Counted from the first letter of the stretch, positions 9,539-18,226 are shown. The stretch is 64,000 bases of DNA from Anaerolineae bacterium (GCA_020848035.1 JADLAX010000010.1:62001-126000); one strand, 5' to 3'. The notes: generated by a model from the letters alone, not told the origin. Made by a program: numbers and translations.

Positions 9539-10609
9539 TTATTGCTCCTTCCCGACAGCACTTAAAGCGTTGGCATATAATTGAGCCATATCTTCAGGCA
9601 ACCCAGGCATAAACTCTGTTACTAAATGATCCCATTTTTCCCTTAAATGCCAGTTACCATCCTCATTTAAGAGTTGTACCTCGGTTGACAACAGCTGACC
9701 CGTTGATGCATCAATGGAATATATTATCTTTCCACTTAGGATAGTGGTCTGTTGAATGCTGTCCTCTAGAGGTTGTTCATATGATTCTTCCACTGTAACA
9801 ATATATTGCTCGTTGTCTAAGTAAGCCCACATCTTGACGTTTGCCTGTGTTTGCATTGAATCGAGTGAATTAGCTACATCCGAAATCGGAAGAATGACCT
9901 GATTTGACAAATTTCGCATTTGGTATTGCGCTTGAACAAACCCTCTCGCCTGCAAAGTTAAATTAAACCATTGATCATCGACCAATACCGACTCCTGGTG
10001 AATTGTGCCGTCACTGGAGACTACGAGGCTTATGGCTTCACTGTATGAACCTCGTTCATCAACGTGATACCAACTCTCGAATTGCGCAGAATCAGGAACA
10101 AGTTCTTCCCTAGGTACCAGTTCACCAGTCGCGGCTGAGTTTACATTCTCGCTTCCTAGTTGATCTTTCGGTGTATAGGGTTGAGATACGGTGTGAAGCC
10201 ATCCGGGCTTGTATAGGAGCGTTTCTTCCTGCTGTTGGGCGAATTCCTTAACCATGTTAATAACGATGTCCATGTTTGTTTGAGGATTGTCTTTGGTTCC
10301 TATCGTGTCCAGCAACGCTTCTGTGGGCAATTCCGTTGGTGATTCTGTCAATGATTCCGCTGCTGCAATGGTTGCCGGAGCTGTCTCAGTTGTGATATTG
10401 GCTGCCTGCTCCGGCTCGTTCTGATTGATCAAGGGCACAATATCGCCGCTGTCAGATTGGGTTGACTCAACAGCAGTTACGACTTCACCGTCGGTGTTTT
10501 CTGTAGCTTCACCGGCTTGTACTTGTGGCAACAAGAGGGTGAGAGCACCTAAAATAACCAGCAAAGTTATCCCTACTCCAGCCATGATGTACTGAAATTT
10601 GTTTTTCAT
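9539..10609 (-). CDS. Exported or membrane-anchored protein of unknown function
   Basis: 356 aa from ATG 10609, preceded by AAGGAG eight bases upstream. The N-terminal segment MKNKFQYIMAGVGITLLVIL then LTLLLPQVQA is a signal peptide or anchor. Residues 30-110 are low complexity, rich in T, E, A and S (a stalk). The C-terminal part is a mixed alpha/beta domain (ESWYHVDERGSYSEAISLVV; SGKIIYSIDASTGQLLSTEV) that reads like an extracytoplasmic beta-rich fold of DUF type. It is followed within one turn by the frame-disrupted small gene. Its promoter shares -35, -10 and two dyads with that of the secreted protein at 6452, so both belong to one regulon. Confidence 0.75.
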   Translation of the reverse strand: MKNKFQYIMAGVGITLLVILGALTLLLPQVQAGEATENTDGEVVTAVESTQSDSGDIVPLINQNEPEQAANITTETAPATIAAAESLTESPTELPTEALLDTIGTKDNPQTNMDIVINMVKEFAQQQEETLLYKPGWLHTVSQPYTPKDQLGSENVNSAATGELVPREELVPDSAQFESWYHVDERGSYSEAISLVVSSDGTIHQESVLVDDQWFNLTLQARGFVQAQYQMRNLSNQVILPISDVANSLDSMQTQANVKMWAYLDNEQYIVTVEESYEQPLEDSIQQTTILSGKIIYSIDASTGQLLSTEVQLLNEDGNWHLREKWDHLVTEFMPGLPEDMAQLYANALSAVGKEQ

Positions 10610-10692
10610 ATTCAAATCTCCTTTTCATCACTAAAGATTCTAGCAATACTGTAGTGAAATTTCTTTGCTATCATGAGAATTTCCCAGCCGCC

Positions 10693-10801
10693 ATCATAGC
10701 ATGGAACCGGGGGCCTGTAACCTATAGTTTTCTATAGTTTTTTCGGGTTTGCAGATGAATGAAAAATGAGAGCGGGAAGCAACCTATAGAAATGTATAGG
10801 T
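10693..10801 (-). promoter_or_regulatory. Promoter with two 20-bp dyads upstream of the exported protein
   Basis: Minus strand: -35 TTACAG (10715-10720), 16-bp spacer, -10 TATGAT (10693-10698). Dyads: 10720-10739 (ACCTATAG-TTTT-CTATAG) touching the -35, and 10782-10801, a perfect ACCTATA-N6-TATAGGT palindrome. The start-to-start distance is 62 bp, as at 6574/6636. The block between the dyads (TTTTTTCGG, GCAGATGAATGAAAAATGAG) is also nearly identical between the loci. Confidence 0.75.
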
Positions 10802-10926
10802 CCCAGACAACATATTTTTATTTTTGTGCCTTCACAAAAGGGGCTGTCGCTGTTTTGTCAACGACCGTTTCCCGTGTACAATCCCCTGCCAACAACACAA
10901 CACCCGTCACGAAGAGGAAATCCCCC

Positions 10927-12234
10927 ATGACAACTGTCCCCATGCAGACCCAGGCGTCCCTTACCACCCGGCGTGAGCGGTGGGCCTGGTACCTGTACGA
11001 TTTTGGCAACTCCGCCTACGCCGCCGTTGTCCTGCTGGCCGTCTATTCCGCCTACTTTCAGGGCAGCGTCGTCGGCGGTGCCGAAGGTTCCCGGCTGTGG
11101 GGGCTGGCCGTGGGCATCGCCATGCTCGTCGTCGCCATCACCTCCCCCATCCTGGGCACCATCGCCGACTTTTCCGGCTCCAAGAAGAAGTTTTTGCTCT
11201 TTTACACCGCCATGGCCTGCCTGTTTACCGCAGGCCTTTTTTTTGCCACGCCGGGCAATGTGGCCATCGGCATGGGCTTTTTTATCCTGGCCGAAATTGG
11301 CTACCGCAGCGCCCAGGTGTTTTACAACGCCCTGCTGCCCGAGATTGCCGAGCCGCACGAAGTGGGCCGCGTTTCGGGCAATGGCTGGGCCATCGGCACC
11401 CTGGGCGGCATCCTCTGTCTGGTCCTCATTTTGCCCCTCATTGTGCTGATTGGCGGTGATTTGATTATTCGCACGACGTTGGTGATTACGGCCGTCTTCT
11501 ACACCCTCTCCGCCATTCCCATCTTCCTCTGGCTGCCCGAGCGCGCCAAACCCAATCCCCTGCCCGCTGGCGAAAACTACGTAGGCTACGCCTTCAAACA
11601 GCTGGGGCAAACCATCAAAACCGCCCGCCAGTTCAAAGAATATCTCAAGTTCATGGCCGCCTACCTGGTGTTTAACGATGGCGTGATCATGGCCCTCAAC
11701 TTCGCCGCCATCATTGGCGCGGTGCTGTATGGCATGGACCAGACCCAGCTCATCATTTTTGTCATCATCGTCCAGGTGAGCAACGTCGCGGGCGCTTACG
11801 CCTTTGGCTTTTGGGTAGACAGGCTGGGCGGGAAACGCTCCCTCGCTCTCTCCATCGTCACCATGATCATTGCCATCATCTGGCTTTACCTGAACCAAAG
11901 CGTCACCGGGTTTTATCTGGTGGGCATTCTGGCTGGCTTTGCTATGGCGGGTATTGAATCGGTCAGCCGGACGATGGTGAGCTTTTTTGCCCCATCCGGC
12001 CGCAGCGGCGAGTTTTACGGCTTTTTTGCCGTCGCCGGGCGCTCGTCTTCCTTCATCGGCCCGGCCGTGTACGGCTTCATTGCCGCCGAGGCGGCGCTTT
12101 GGTACCAGGCACAGGGAGAAACGGCCGTTACCGCCGAACAGCTTGGTCAAAAAATGGCCATCCTCTCCATTGGCATCTTTTTGCTGGTGGGCCTGGCCAT
12201 GCTCGCCTTTGTTAAAGAAAAGAAAGCCCGTTGA
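10927..12234 (+). CDS. MFS transporter, UMF1/Atg22-like family
   Basis: 435 aa, about 12 transmembrane helices. The N-terminal WAWYLYDFGNSAYAAVVL is the hallmark of UMF1 (Atg22-like) transporters, and helix 2-3 carries GTIADFSGSKKK, the MFS loop motif equivalent. An ATG at 10927 with AGAGGAAAT upstream is chosen over longer frames that run into the regulatory region. Substrate is unknown; relatives are annotated as efflux or vacuolar amino-acid exporters. It stands as a single gene before a 110-bp palindromic element. Confidence 0.88.
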   Translation: MTTVPMQTQASLTTRRERWAWYLYDFGNSAYAAVVLLAVYSAYFQGSVVGGAEGSRLWGLAVGIAMLVVAITSPILGTIADFSGSKKKFLLFYTAMACLFTAGLFFATPGNVAIGMGFFILAEIGYRSAQVFYNALLPEIAEPHEVGRVSGNGWAIGTLGGILCLVLILPLIVLIGGDLIIRTTLVITAVFYTLSAIPIFLWLPERAKPNPLPAGENYVGYAFKQLGQTIKTARQFKEYLKFMAAYLVFNDGVIMALNFAAIIGAVLYGMDQTQLIIFVIIVQVSNVAGAYAFGFWVDRLGGKRSLALSIVTMIIAIIWLYLNQSVTGFYLVGILAGFAMAGIESVSRTMVSFFAPSGRSGEFYGFFAVAGRSSSFIGPAVYGFIAAEAALWYQAQGETAVTAEQLGQKMAILSIGIFLLVGLAMLAFVKEKKAR

Positions 12235-12248
12235 TATAGATAATACAT

Positions 12249-12356
12249 TTTGGTTCTTCGGGAATTTATGGGGTTGACAGCCCGTGAAACGTGAAACGTG
12301 TCCAGAGTGAATCACGTTTCACGTTTCACGCAAAACCCCACGAAATCCGAAAGACC
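12249..12356. repeat. Family A palindromic element (CGTGAAACGTG core, about 110 bp)
   Basis: The core is two inverted arms (12283-12300 and 12313-12330) of GTGAAACGTGAAACGTG type. Outer parts (TTCTTCGGGAATTTATGGGG and CCCCACGAAATCCGAAAGAC) are also partly complementary and recur with the copies at 17718 and 61492. No coding capacity; it resembles a REP/MITE-like element. Confidence 0.85.
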
Positions 12357-12385
12357 CTACATTTTTTCCCACAAAAGGAGCAGAC

Positions 12386-13966
12386 ATGATCTTCAAAAGC
12401 CCTTATCCCGACGTAGACATACCCGACATTTCATTAACCGAGTTTGTTCTGTCGCGCACCCGGCAGTTTGGCGACAAACCGGCGCTGATTGATGGACCCA
12501 GCGGCCGTACCATCACTTACGCCCAGCTGGGCGGGGCCATCCGCCTGGTGGCGTCCAGCCTGGCCAAACGTGGTTTTGGCCAGGGTGACGTGCTGGCCAT
12601 CTACAGCCCCAACATTCCCGAATATGCCGTCGCCTTCCACGCCGTTTCCCTGCTGGGAGCCACCGTCACCACCGTCAACCCGCTCTACACGGCGCAGGAA
12701 CTGGCCCACCAGCTGAAGGATGCCGGGGCGAAATATTTGGTAACCATTTCCCTCTTTTTGGAGAATGCCAAAACGGCCGCTGCCCAGTCCAACATCGAAG
12801 AAATCTTCACCTTCGACCCGGTCGAGGGCGCTACTCCCTTCGCCACCCTGCTGCAAAGCGACGGCTCCCTGCCTGAAATTAGCATCAATCCGGCCGAAGA
12901 CGTGGTGGTAATGCCCTACTCCAGCGGCACCACCGGCTACCCCAAGGGCGTCATGCTCACCCACCGCAACATCGTGGCCAACCTGGTGCAGATGGACGGC
13001 ATCACCGGCATCGACATCACCAACGAAAACGACATCATCATGGGCATTTTGCCCTTCTACCACATCTACGGCATGGTCGTCATCATGAACATGAGCCTGT
13101 CACGCGGGGCCACCATCGTCACCATGCCCCGGTTTGACATGGTGCAGTTCCTGGAGCTGGTGCAAAAGCACAAAGTGACTCGCGTCAACCTGGTACCGCC
13201 CATTTTGGTCGGCCTGGCCAAACACCCCATCGTCGATCAGTATGATCTTTCCTCGCTGGTAGAGCTCTTCTCCGGGGCTGCGCCGCTGGGCCAGGCGCTG
13301 GCCGATGAGGTCAAGAATCGCCTGCACTGCCGCGTTGTCCAGGGCTACGGCCTCACCGAAACCAGCCCCGTCACCCATGTCTACAACCAGACGATGACCG
13401 ATGCCGAAAAGCTCGCCTCGATTGGTCCCGCCGTACCTAACACGGAAGTCATGTTGGTCGATCCGACCTCGGGCGAACCCGTGGGCCGCAACGAGCGCGG
13501 CGAGCTTTGGATCCGCGGCCCGCAGGTGATGAAAGGTTACCTGAACAACCCAGACGCCACCGACGCCACCATCGACGAAGAAGGCTGGCTGCATACCGGC
13601 GACATTGGCTACATAGACGACGAAGGCTTTTTCTACATCGTCGACCGCCTCAAGGAGCTGATCAAATACAAGGGTTTCCAGGTCGCCCCGGCCGAACTGG
13701 AAGCGCTGCTGCTCTCCCACCCGGCCATCGCCGACGTAGCCGTCATCCCCAGCCCGGACGAAGAGGCGGGCGAAGTGCCCAAGGCGTTTGTGGTGCTCAA
13801 GAAGGAAGCCACCGCCGAAGCGATCATGGAATGGGTGGCCGAGCGCGTTTCGCCGCAGAAAAAGGTGCGCCGCATCGAGTTTGTCAGCGAGGTGCCCAAG
13901 TCGCTCTCTGGCAAGATTTTGCGCCGCATCTTGGTGGAGCAAGAACGCGCCAGGCTGAGCAATTAA
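12386..13966 (+). CDS. AMP-forming acyl-CoA ligase (4-coumarate/long-chain type)
   Basis: 526 aa of the ANL superfamily. The P-loop-like motif YSSGTTGYPKGVMLTHRN lies around residues 178-195, A5 YGLTETSP around 322-330, A7 GWLHTGDIGYIDDEGFFYIV around 400-420 and A8 RLKELIKYKGFQVAPAELE next to it; the A10 Lys is in PKSLSGKILRR. Order and length match 4CL-like ligases that activate aromatic or fatty acids via acyl-AMP. AAAGGAG precedes the ATG at 12386. The last codons (S, N, stop) coincide with the start of a family B repeat. Substrate cannot be told from sequence alone. Confidence 0.92.
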   Translation: MIFKSPYPDVDIPDISLTEFVLSRTRQFGDKPALIDGPSGRTITYAQLGGAIRLVASSLAKRGFGQGDVLAIYSPNIPEYAVAFHAVSLLGATVTTVNPLYTAQELAHQLKDAGAKYLVTISLFLENAKTAAAQSNIEEIFTFDPVEGATPFATLLQSDGSLPEISINPAEDVVVMPYSSGTTGYPKGVMLTHRNIVANLVQMDGITGIDITNENDIIMGILPFYHIYGMVVIMNMSLSRGATIVTMPRFDMVQFLELVQKHKVTRVNLVPPILVGLAKHPIVDQYDLSSLVELFSGAAPLGQALADEVKNRLHCRVVQGYGLTETSPVTHVYNQTMTDAEKLASIGPAVPNTEVMLVDPTSGEPVGRNERGELWIRGPQVMKGYLNNPDATDATIDEEGWLHTGDIGYIDDEGFFYIVDRLKELIKYKGFQVAPAELEALLLSHPAIADVAVIPSPDEEAGEVPKAFVVLKKEATAEAIMEWVAERVSPQKKVRRIEFVSEVPKSLSGKILRRILVEQERARLSN

Positions 13967-14033
13967 GTAAGCAGGTAATTGAGTAATTGGGTAATTAGGG
14001 GTTATTCATTACCCAATTACCCAATTACTTCCC
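13961..14033. repeat. Family B palindromic repeat
   Basis: AATTAAGTAA and GAGTAATTGGGTAATTAG are followed by the inverted ATTACCCAATTACCCAATTA. It begins within the last codons of the acyl-CoA ligase, supplying its TAA stop, and ends before the ribosome site of the next gene. Confidence 0.85.
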
Positions 14034-14044
14034 AAAGGATTGTC

Positions 14045-14527
14045 ATGAACACTCTACCAGAAACCGCGCCTGCTTTCGTGGCGATGGCGCACCAGATTGT
14101 GTGGGCCACGGTAGCGACGGTTGACGGCAACGGCCGTCCCCGCTCCCGCATTCTCCACCCCATCTGGCAGTGGGATGGGACGCAGTTGGTGGGCTGGATT
14201 GCGACGGGGCCAACGGCCGTAAAACGCGCTCACCTGCAAAACAGCCCCTTCGTCTCCGTCAACTACTGGACCCCCAGCCACGACACGTGCGCCGCCGAAT
14301 GCCGCGTCACCTGGGCCTTCGACGACCAAACCCGCCAGATGGTCTGGGATTTGTTCCTCAATGGGCCCGAGCCAGTTGGCTACGACCCCCGCATTGTACC
14401 CGCCTGGACCAGCCCCACAGTGGACGCCTTTGCCGCCTTGAAGCTGGAACCGTGGCGGCTGCGCGTTTTTCCCGGCACCGTCCTCATGGGCCAGGGCGGC
14501 AGCGTACTCACCTGGCAAGATTCGTAG
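14045..14527 (+). CDS. Pyridoxamine 5'-phosphate oxidase-family protein
   Basis: 160 aa split-barrel flavin-binding fold. Residues VWATVATVDGNGRPRSRILH (about 19-38) form the typical first strands, and NSPFVSVNYWTPSHDTCAAE (about 66-85) the central part. Such proteins bind FMN, F420 or heme; the cofactor here is not evident. The ATG at 14045 follows AAAGGATTGTC. It sits alone after the acyl-CoA ligase, separated by a palindromic repeat. Function beyond the fold is unknown. Confidence 0.8.
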   Translation: MNTLPETAPAFVAMAHQIVWATVATVDGNGRPRSRILHPIWQWDGTQLVGWIATGPTAVKRAHLQNSPFVSVNYWTPSHDTCAAECRVTWAFDDQTRQMVWDLFLNGPEPVGYDPRIVPAWTSPTVDAFAALKLEPWRLRVFPGTVLMGQGGSVLTWQDS

Positions 14528-14627
14528 CCCAAAGTAGAGGTCGTGCCTTACCCGCTCTGTCACCGCTGACGCTATGCACCTTGTTACGTTCATGTTGCCA
14601 TTTAGCGGTCCATCCTGTAAACTTTTG

Positions 14628-14653
14628 CATCATAAATGATGTCTTTTATGATG
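14628..14653. promoter_or_regulatory. Operator-like dyad before toxin-antitoxin genes
   Basis: CATCATAAA (14628-14636) and TTTATGATG (14645-14653) are perfect 9-bp inverted half sites, ending 15 bp before the antitoxin start. Autorepression by Phd-type antitoxins at such sites is general family knowledge. Confidence 0.65.
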
Positions 14654-14668
14654 TAAAAGGTGGCAGTA

Positions 14669-14974
14669 ATGAGTACAAATATTGTTCCAGTGAGTGATTT
14701 AAGACGAGAAGCGAGCCGTGTCGTGAACACCGTTCGCGAAGGCAACGAGGTTGTTTATATTACCCAACACGGCCGTCCGGCAGCCGTCCTGGTCAATTTT
14801 GAGCAGTATGAGGCAATGGTTGCCCAACTGGAGGCCCAAAAGCAACAGCCTGTTTACAGAGTCGCCGAAAAAAAGGGGACCTTTGCCACCCTCGCCGAAA
14901 TGGCCCAGGATTTAGGCGTCGATGATTTGGCAGAGCAGCACGATCATTACCTCTACGGCACCGAGAAAACATGA
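14669..14974 (+). CDS. Phd/YefM-family antitoxin
   Basis: 101 aa. The N-terminal half has the Phd/YefM DNA-binding fold: STNIVPVSDLRREASRVVN, then EVVYITQHGRPAAVLVNFEQ, the conserved strand pair. The C-terminal half is acidic and probably disordered until bound to toxin. ATG 14669 is chosen because AAAAGG lies eight bases upstream; a GTG at 14660 is possible. It overlaps the PIN toxin by 4 bp (ATGA), and a 9+9 dyad upstream suggests autoregulation. Confidence 0.9.
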   Translation: MSTNIVPVSDLRREASRVVNTVREGNEVVYITQHGRPAAVLVNFEQYEAMVAQLEAQKQQPVYRVAEKKGTFATLAEMAQDLGVDDLAEQHDHYLYGTEKT

Positions 14975-15378
14975 AAGCCGCGATTTTTATCGATACCAGC
15001 TACTTTCTCGCTTTGCTCAACAGCCGGGACAAATATCATCAAACCGCTAAAAACCTGGCCGAGCAGATGACACCCCCATTTGTAACCAGCAATGCCGTTC
15101 TTTTTGAATTGGGCAACGCCCTGGCCAAACCACCCCATCGCCAGTTAGGCGTTGTTACCTTGCAGCAAATCCGCGCCGATGCCGATATCGAAGTTGTGCC
15201 GGTCGACGAAAATCTTCTCAATGCGGCCGTTGCGCTTTACCAGTCTCGCCCAGACAAAGCGTGGGGGTTAACCGATTGTGCCTCGTTTGTTATTATGCAG
15301 CAGCGTCAACTTGAAGAAGCATTAACAACTGACAAGCATTTCGAACAGGCAGGCTTCAAGCGACTGCTGTCCAACTGA
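14971..15378 (+). CDS. PIN-domain ribonuclease toxin (VapC-like)
   Basis: 135 aa, full length for VapC. The four acidic PIN residues are visible: Asp8 in FIDTSY, Glu46 in VLFELGNAL, Asp102 in GLTDCASF and Asp121 in TTDKHF. These coordinate the metal for RNA cleavage in this family. It overlaps the antitoxin gene by four bases, the standard order for such pairs. Phd-type antitoxin with PIN toxin is a known mixed pairing. Confidence 0.92.
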   Translation: MKAAIFIDTSYFLALLNSRDKYHQTAKNLAEQMTPPFVTSNAVLFELGNALAKPPHRQLGVVTLQQIRADADIEVVPVDENLLNAAVALYQSRPDKAWGLTDCASFVIMQQRQLEEALTTDKHFEQAGFKRLLSN

Positions 15379-15388
15379 TTTTCCTCGC

Positions 15389-16147
15389 ATGACCAACATT
15401 GAAATTTGCTTAACGGGCATTGAATCGGCGCTGGCGGCGCAGGCAGGCGGCGCAGACCGCATTGAGCTGTGCGACAATCTGGCCCAGGGCGGCACCACGC
15501 CCAGCCTGGGCCTGATGACCGAGGTGCGGCGGCGGCTCCACATTGCCGTGCACGTGATCATCCGGCCGCGCGGTGGCGATTTTTGCTACAGCGAAGCCGA
15601 GTTTGCCGTGATGCAGCACGATGTGCTGGCGGCCAAAAAGATCGGCGTTGCTGGCGTGGTGCTGGGCGTTTTGCGGCCAGATGGCACCATCGACAAGCTG
15701 CGCTGCCGCGAACTGATCGAGCGGGCACTGCCGTTATCCATCACCTTCCACCGCGCCTTCGACATGACGCCGGATCCGTTTGCCGCGCTGGATGATTTGC
15801 TGGAGTTGGGGGTTGATCGGTTGTTGACGTCGGGACAGGCAGGAACGGCCGTACAGGGCCAGACCCTCATTCGCGATCTGCAACAGCGGGCCGGGGAGCG
15901 CTTAACCATCATGGCCGGTGGGGGCGTCAACGCCCAAAACGCGCTACAACTGCTGGCGGCCACCGGCATTCGTGAGCTGCATGCCGGGTCCAGCTGCACC
16001 GAACTGGTGCCTAGCCAGATGACCTTTCAAAATCCAAATCTGGTGCTAGGGAATGATGCGGCAGCATCGGAATACGCCGTTCCGCAAATAACGGCCCGAC
16101 GCGTTCGCGAACTGGTAACGGCCGTCAGAGTGGCCCCATCTCCCTGA
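15389..16147 (+). CDS. cutC: CutC-family copper homeostasis protein
   Basis: 252 aa, full-length TIM-barrel CutC. The N-terminus is IEICLTGIESALAAQAGGAD followed by RIELCDNLAQGGTTPS, and the family marker VIIRPRGGDFCYSE is at about 53-66, with FHRAFDM at about 117-123. The family is linked to copper handling in bacteria and eukaryotes, but its reaction is unproven. It begins 11 bp after the toxin gene and may be co-transcribed with it. It is convergent with the coiled-coil protein gene, with 3 bp between. Confidence 0.92.
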   Translation: MTNIEICLTGIESALAAQAGGADRIELCDNLAQGGTTPSLGLMTEVRRRLHIAVHVIIRPRGGDFCYSEAEFAVMQHDVLAAKKIGVAGVVLGVLRPDGTIDKLRCRELIERALPLSITFHRAFDMTPDPFAALDDLLELGVDRLLTSGQAGTAVQGQTLIRDLQQRAGERLTIMAGGGVNAQNALQLLAATGIRELHAGSSCTELVPSQMTFQNPNLVLGNDAAASEYAVPQITARRVRELVTAVRVAPSP

Positions 16148-16150
16148 CAA

Positions 16151-17149
16151 CTACGCGTCTGACCCCAGCCGGGCGGCCAGTGCCTTCGCCTCGTCGATCC
16201 AATCCTGAATGTCCGCCACCTGCCAGTTCTTCTTTTTAATGATGGTGGCAATTTGCTGAGCCTCGCATTTAGCCAGTTCGCTAAAGGAGTTAATGCCAAA
16301 CTCGTTGAGGCGGCGGGCATAAGCCGGGCCAATGCCGCGAATGAGCTGAAGCTCATTTTTACCGCTGTACTGCATCATCGTGTGGGCATCTTCGACGTTG
16401 TCTTGCAAAGTCTGGATGTGTTTATCGGCCGTATGCAATTTTTCTTGCGCGGCGGTCAGTTCCTGGCGCACCGCTTCTGCTTCTTGCAGTTGTTTTTCCA
16501 GTGTAGCAATGCGGGCATTTTGCTCGGCGGCGGTCAGCTCGGCCTCTTGCAGTTGCGTGAGGGCTAAATCCTTTTCCGCTTCAATGGCACTAAACTGCAC
16601 CTCAGCGGCGGCCACTTTTTGCTCAAGCGCAGCGAGGCAATCCTGTGCTTGCTGCCCAGCGTCATTGGCCTGCGCCACTTTGGCTTCCAGGAGGGCTATC
16701 TCCGCTTCCACCAGCTGAAAATCCCCCACCAACCGGTTATGCTCCGCTTCGCTGGCGGCCAGCTTTTCTTCGGCCATCAAACTCAGCCCTTCCAGCTCTT
16801 CCAACCGATCTTGGGCTTCCAACAAATTTTCGCGGAGCGCTTCGTTGGTCTGAATCGTGGTTTGCAGCTGGTCGCGGCTGGCTTCAATTTCGGCCAGCTG
16901 CCGGGCGATGGTGGCTTCGAACTGGGTAGTGTCTTGCACGGCCGTTTGCGACGCCATCTTCACCGCCTGAACCTCCTGCTCCAACGCCCGGTGCCGAATT
17001 TGAAACTTTTGTAGATCAGCGTGTGCTTTGCTTTTTTCCGCGTTGGCATCCTGCACCCGCCGTACCAACGTCTGGCTGTCCAGCCACAGCGCCAGCAGGG
17101 CACCGGTCACCAGACCAACAAACGCGGCCAAAATAACTTCAACTGTCAT
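16151..17149 (-). CDS. Membrane-anchored coiled-coil protein with C-terminal helix-hairpin-helix
   Basis: 332 aa. One N-terminal helix (VEVILAAFVGLVTGALLALW, residues 3-22) anchors it. Residues 30-265 form a long, highly charged coiled coil rich in A, E, Q and L. The last 65 residues carry HhH-like repeats: LQLIRGIGPAYARRLNEFGI, then FSELAKCEAQQIATIIKK. The GIGP hairpin is a DNA- or protein-binding element in many proteins. GAGGTAGG precedes the ATG. It is followed, upstream on the same strand, by a smaller relative with the same anchor plus hairpin plan. Confidence 0.8.
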   Translation of the reverse strand: MTVEVILAAFVGLVTGALLALWLDSQTLVRRVQDANAEKSKAHADLQKFQIRHRALEQEVQAVKMASQTAVQDTTQFEATIARQLAEIEASRDQLQTTIQTNEALRENLLEAQDRLEELEGLSLMAEEKLAASEAEHNRLVGDFQLVEAEIALLEAKVAQANDAGQQAQDCLAALEQKVAAAEVQFSAIEAEKDLALTQLQEAELTAAEQNARIATLEKQLQEAEAVRQELTAAQEKLHTADKHIQTLQDNVEDAHTMMQYSGKNELQLIRGIGPAYARRLNEFGINSFSELAKCEAQQIATIIKKKNWQVADIQDWIDEAKALAARLGSDA

Positions 17150-17165
17150 ACCCTACCTCACTCCA

Positions 17166-17639
17166 TTAACGGTTTGGCTGCAGAGCTCTGGCCTCAGCCA
17201 GGATGTTCTCAGCACGTCCCAGGCGGATTTGCAAAATATCGGCCAGGGCTGCGGCGGAAAGCGCCTGTAGACTGGCAAAAGTGGTAATGCTGGCGGCCTG
17301 GAGACGGCCGTTAAACACCTCCCCTATCCCCTTCACCTGGGTCAGGTCATCGGCAGCGGCCGTTTCGCTTACCTCAGCCGCCCACGAACGAGATAAAAAG
17401 GAAGGCACCTCGCTGACCACGGCGGGCAGCGAAATATTGCGCAAAATTCCCGGTTCTTCACCGTGTTCCAGCGATTCTTTAAGCTGGCGCGCCCGCTTCT
17501 CCGTGGCAGCCAGCTTGTCCAGCAGCGCCAGAGCCCCATCCTCGGCCGAGGTGCTCTTTTGCCAGTACCAAAAAAGCAGCCCCACCAATCCACCAATCAG
17601 CAGGCCAATCAAAAAATTGACGGAATGTTTTTCTCGCAT
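17166..17639 (-). CDS. Small membrane protein with helix-hairpin-helix domain
   Basis: 157 aa. An N-terminal anchor (VNFLIGLLIGGLVGLLFWYW, about 8-27) is followed by a short charged helix (30-65) and a C-terminal HhH unit: DDLTQVKGIGEVFNGRLQAA then ITTFASLQALSAAALADILQ. It shares its layout with the 332-aa protein next to it, transcribed in the same direction after a 16-bp gap, so the two may act as one complex at the membrane. AAGGTTCC is upstream of ATG 17639. Confidence 0.78.
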   Translation of the reverse strand: MREKHSVNFLIGLLIGGLVGLLFWYWQKSTSAEDGALALLDKLAATEKRARQLKESLEHGEEPGILRNISLPAVVSEVPSFLSRSWAAEVSETAAADDLTQVKGIGEVFNGRLQAASITTFASLQALSAAALADILQIRLGRAENILAEARALQPNR

Positions 17640-17717
17640 ACGGAACCTTCTTTATGAGGTATACATAACACACGGTTTGCCCCTCATTCTAATGGGTTCT
17701 AGCGGTATATGCAAAAC

Positions 17718-17822
17718 TTGGCTCTTTGGGAATTCAGAGGGGCGCAGCCCGTAAAGCGTGAAACGTGAAACGTGATCGGCGTGACATCACGTTTCACGCT
17801 TCACGCCAAACCTCACAAAAAG
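17718..17822. repeat. Family A palindromic element
   Basis: The core arms are GTGAAACGTGAAACGTGAT and ATCACGTTTCACGCTTCACG (about 17759-17806), with outer parts TCTTTGGGAATTCAGAGGGG and CCAAACCTCACAAAAAGCGC resembling the 12249 copy. It lies between two minus-strand genes. Confidence 0.85.
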
Positions 17823-17849
17823 CGCACCTGGCGGCGTTATTTAGAGGGG

Positions 17850-18224
17850 TTATGCGGAGGGTTGATCTTGCAAAAAGCGGTTGAGCGCTTCGCGGGCGGC
17901 GGGCAGATGCTGCATGGCCCGCCAGTTGCCCACAATGGCGTGGGGTGAATCCAGTTCCAGGAGCAGCGCAAACGGGTCGGTTTGGGTGGGGAAACCAGCG
18001 GCTTTGGTTTGCTGCCAATACGGCCGTAACCCATCCCGCCACGCCCCATAATTCTGCCGCAGCCACGGCCACACCTCGGCAAACTCGGGGGCAGCTGTCG
18101 CCACCGGCATCTTTTTGCGATGCACCAGCACCGTCAACCGCTCCAGACGGTCCCAATGCTCGATGAATTGGGTAAGCGACCGGTTGGTTGTCCATTGAGT
18201 CAGAAAGCGGGTAAATGGGTTCAT
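17850..18224 (-). CDS. Hypothetical protein translated after the ParB/UspA fusion
   Basis: 124 aa from ATG 18224, two bases after the stop of the preceding gene, so translation is probably coupled. It is helical and rich in Trp, Arg and Pro (MNPFTRFLTQWTTNRSLTQF; WPWLRQNYGAWRDGLRPYW). No signal peptide, membrane helix or known motif is seen. Its position suggests a role alongside the two large stress-protein fusions. Function unknown. Confidence 0.65.
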   Translation of the reverse strand: MNPFTRFLTQWTTNRSLTQFIEHWDRLERLTVLVHRKKMPVATAAPEFAEVWPWLRQNYGAWRDGLRPYWQQTKAAGFPTQTDPFALLLELDSPHAIVGNWRAMQHLPAAREALNRFLQDQPSA

Positions 18225-18226
18225 GG

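Noticed and set aside
10858..12315. 485-aa minus-strand frame opposite the MFS transporter
   Set aside because: Gly/His/Asp-rich shadow of a GC-rich gene; the plus strand encodes an evident transporter with a ribosome site.
12249..12356. Insertion sequence
   Set aside because: No coding capacity and no transposase nearby; described as a palindromic element instead.
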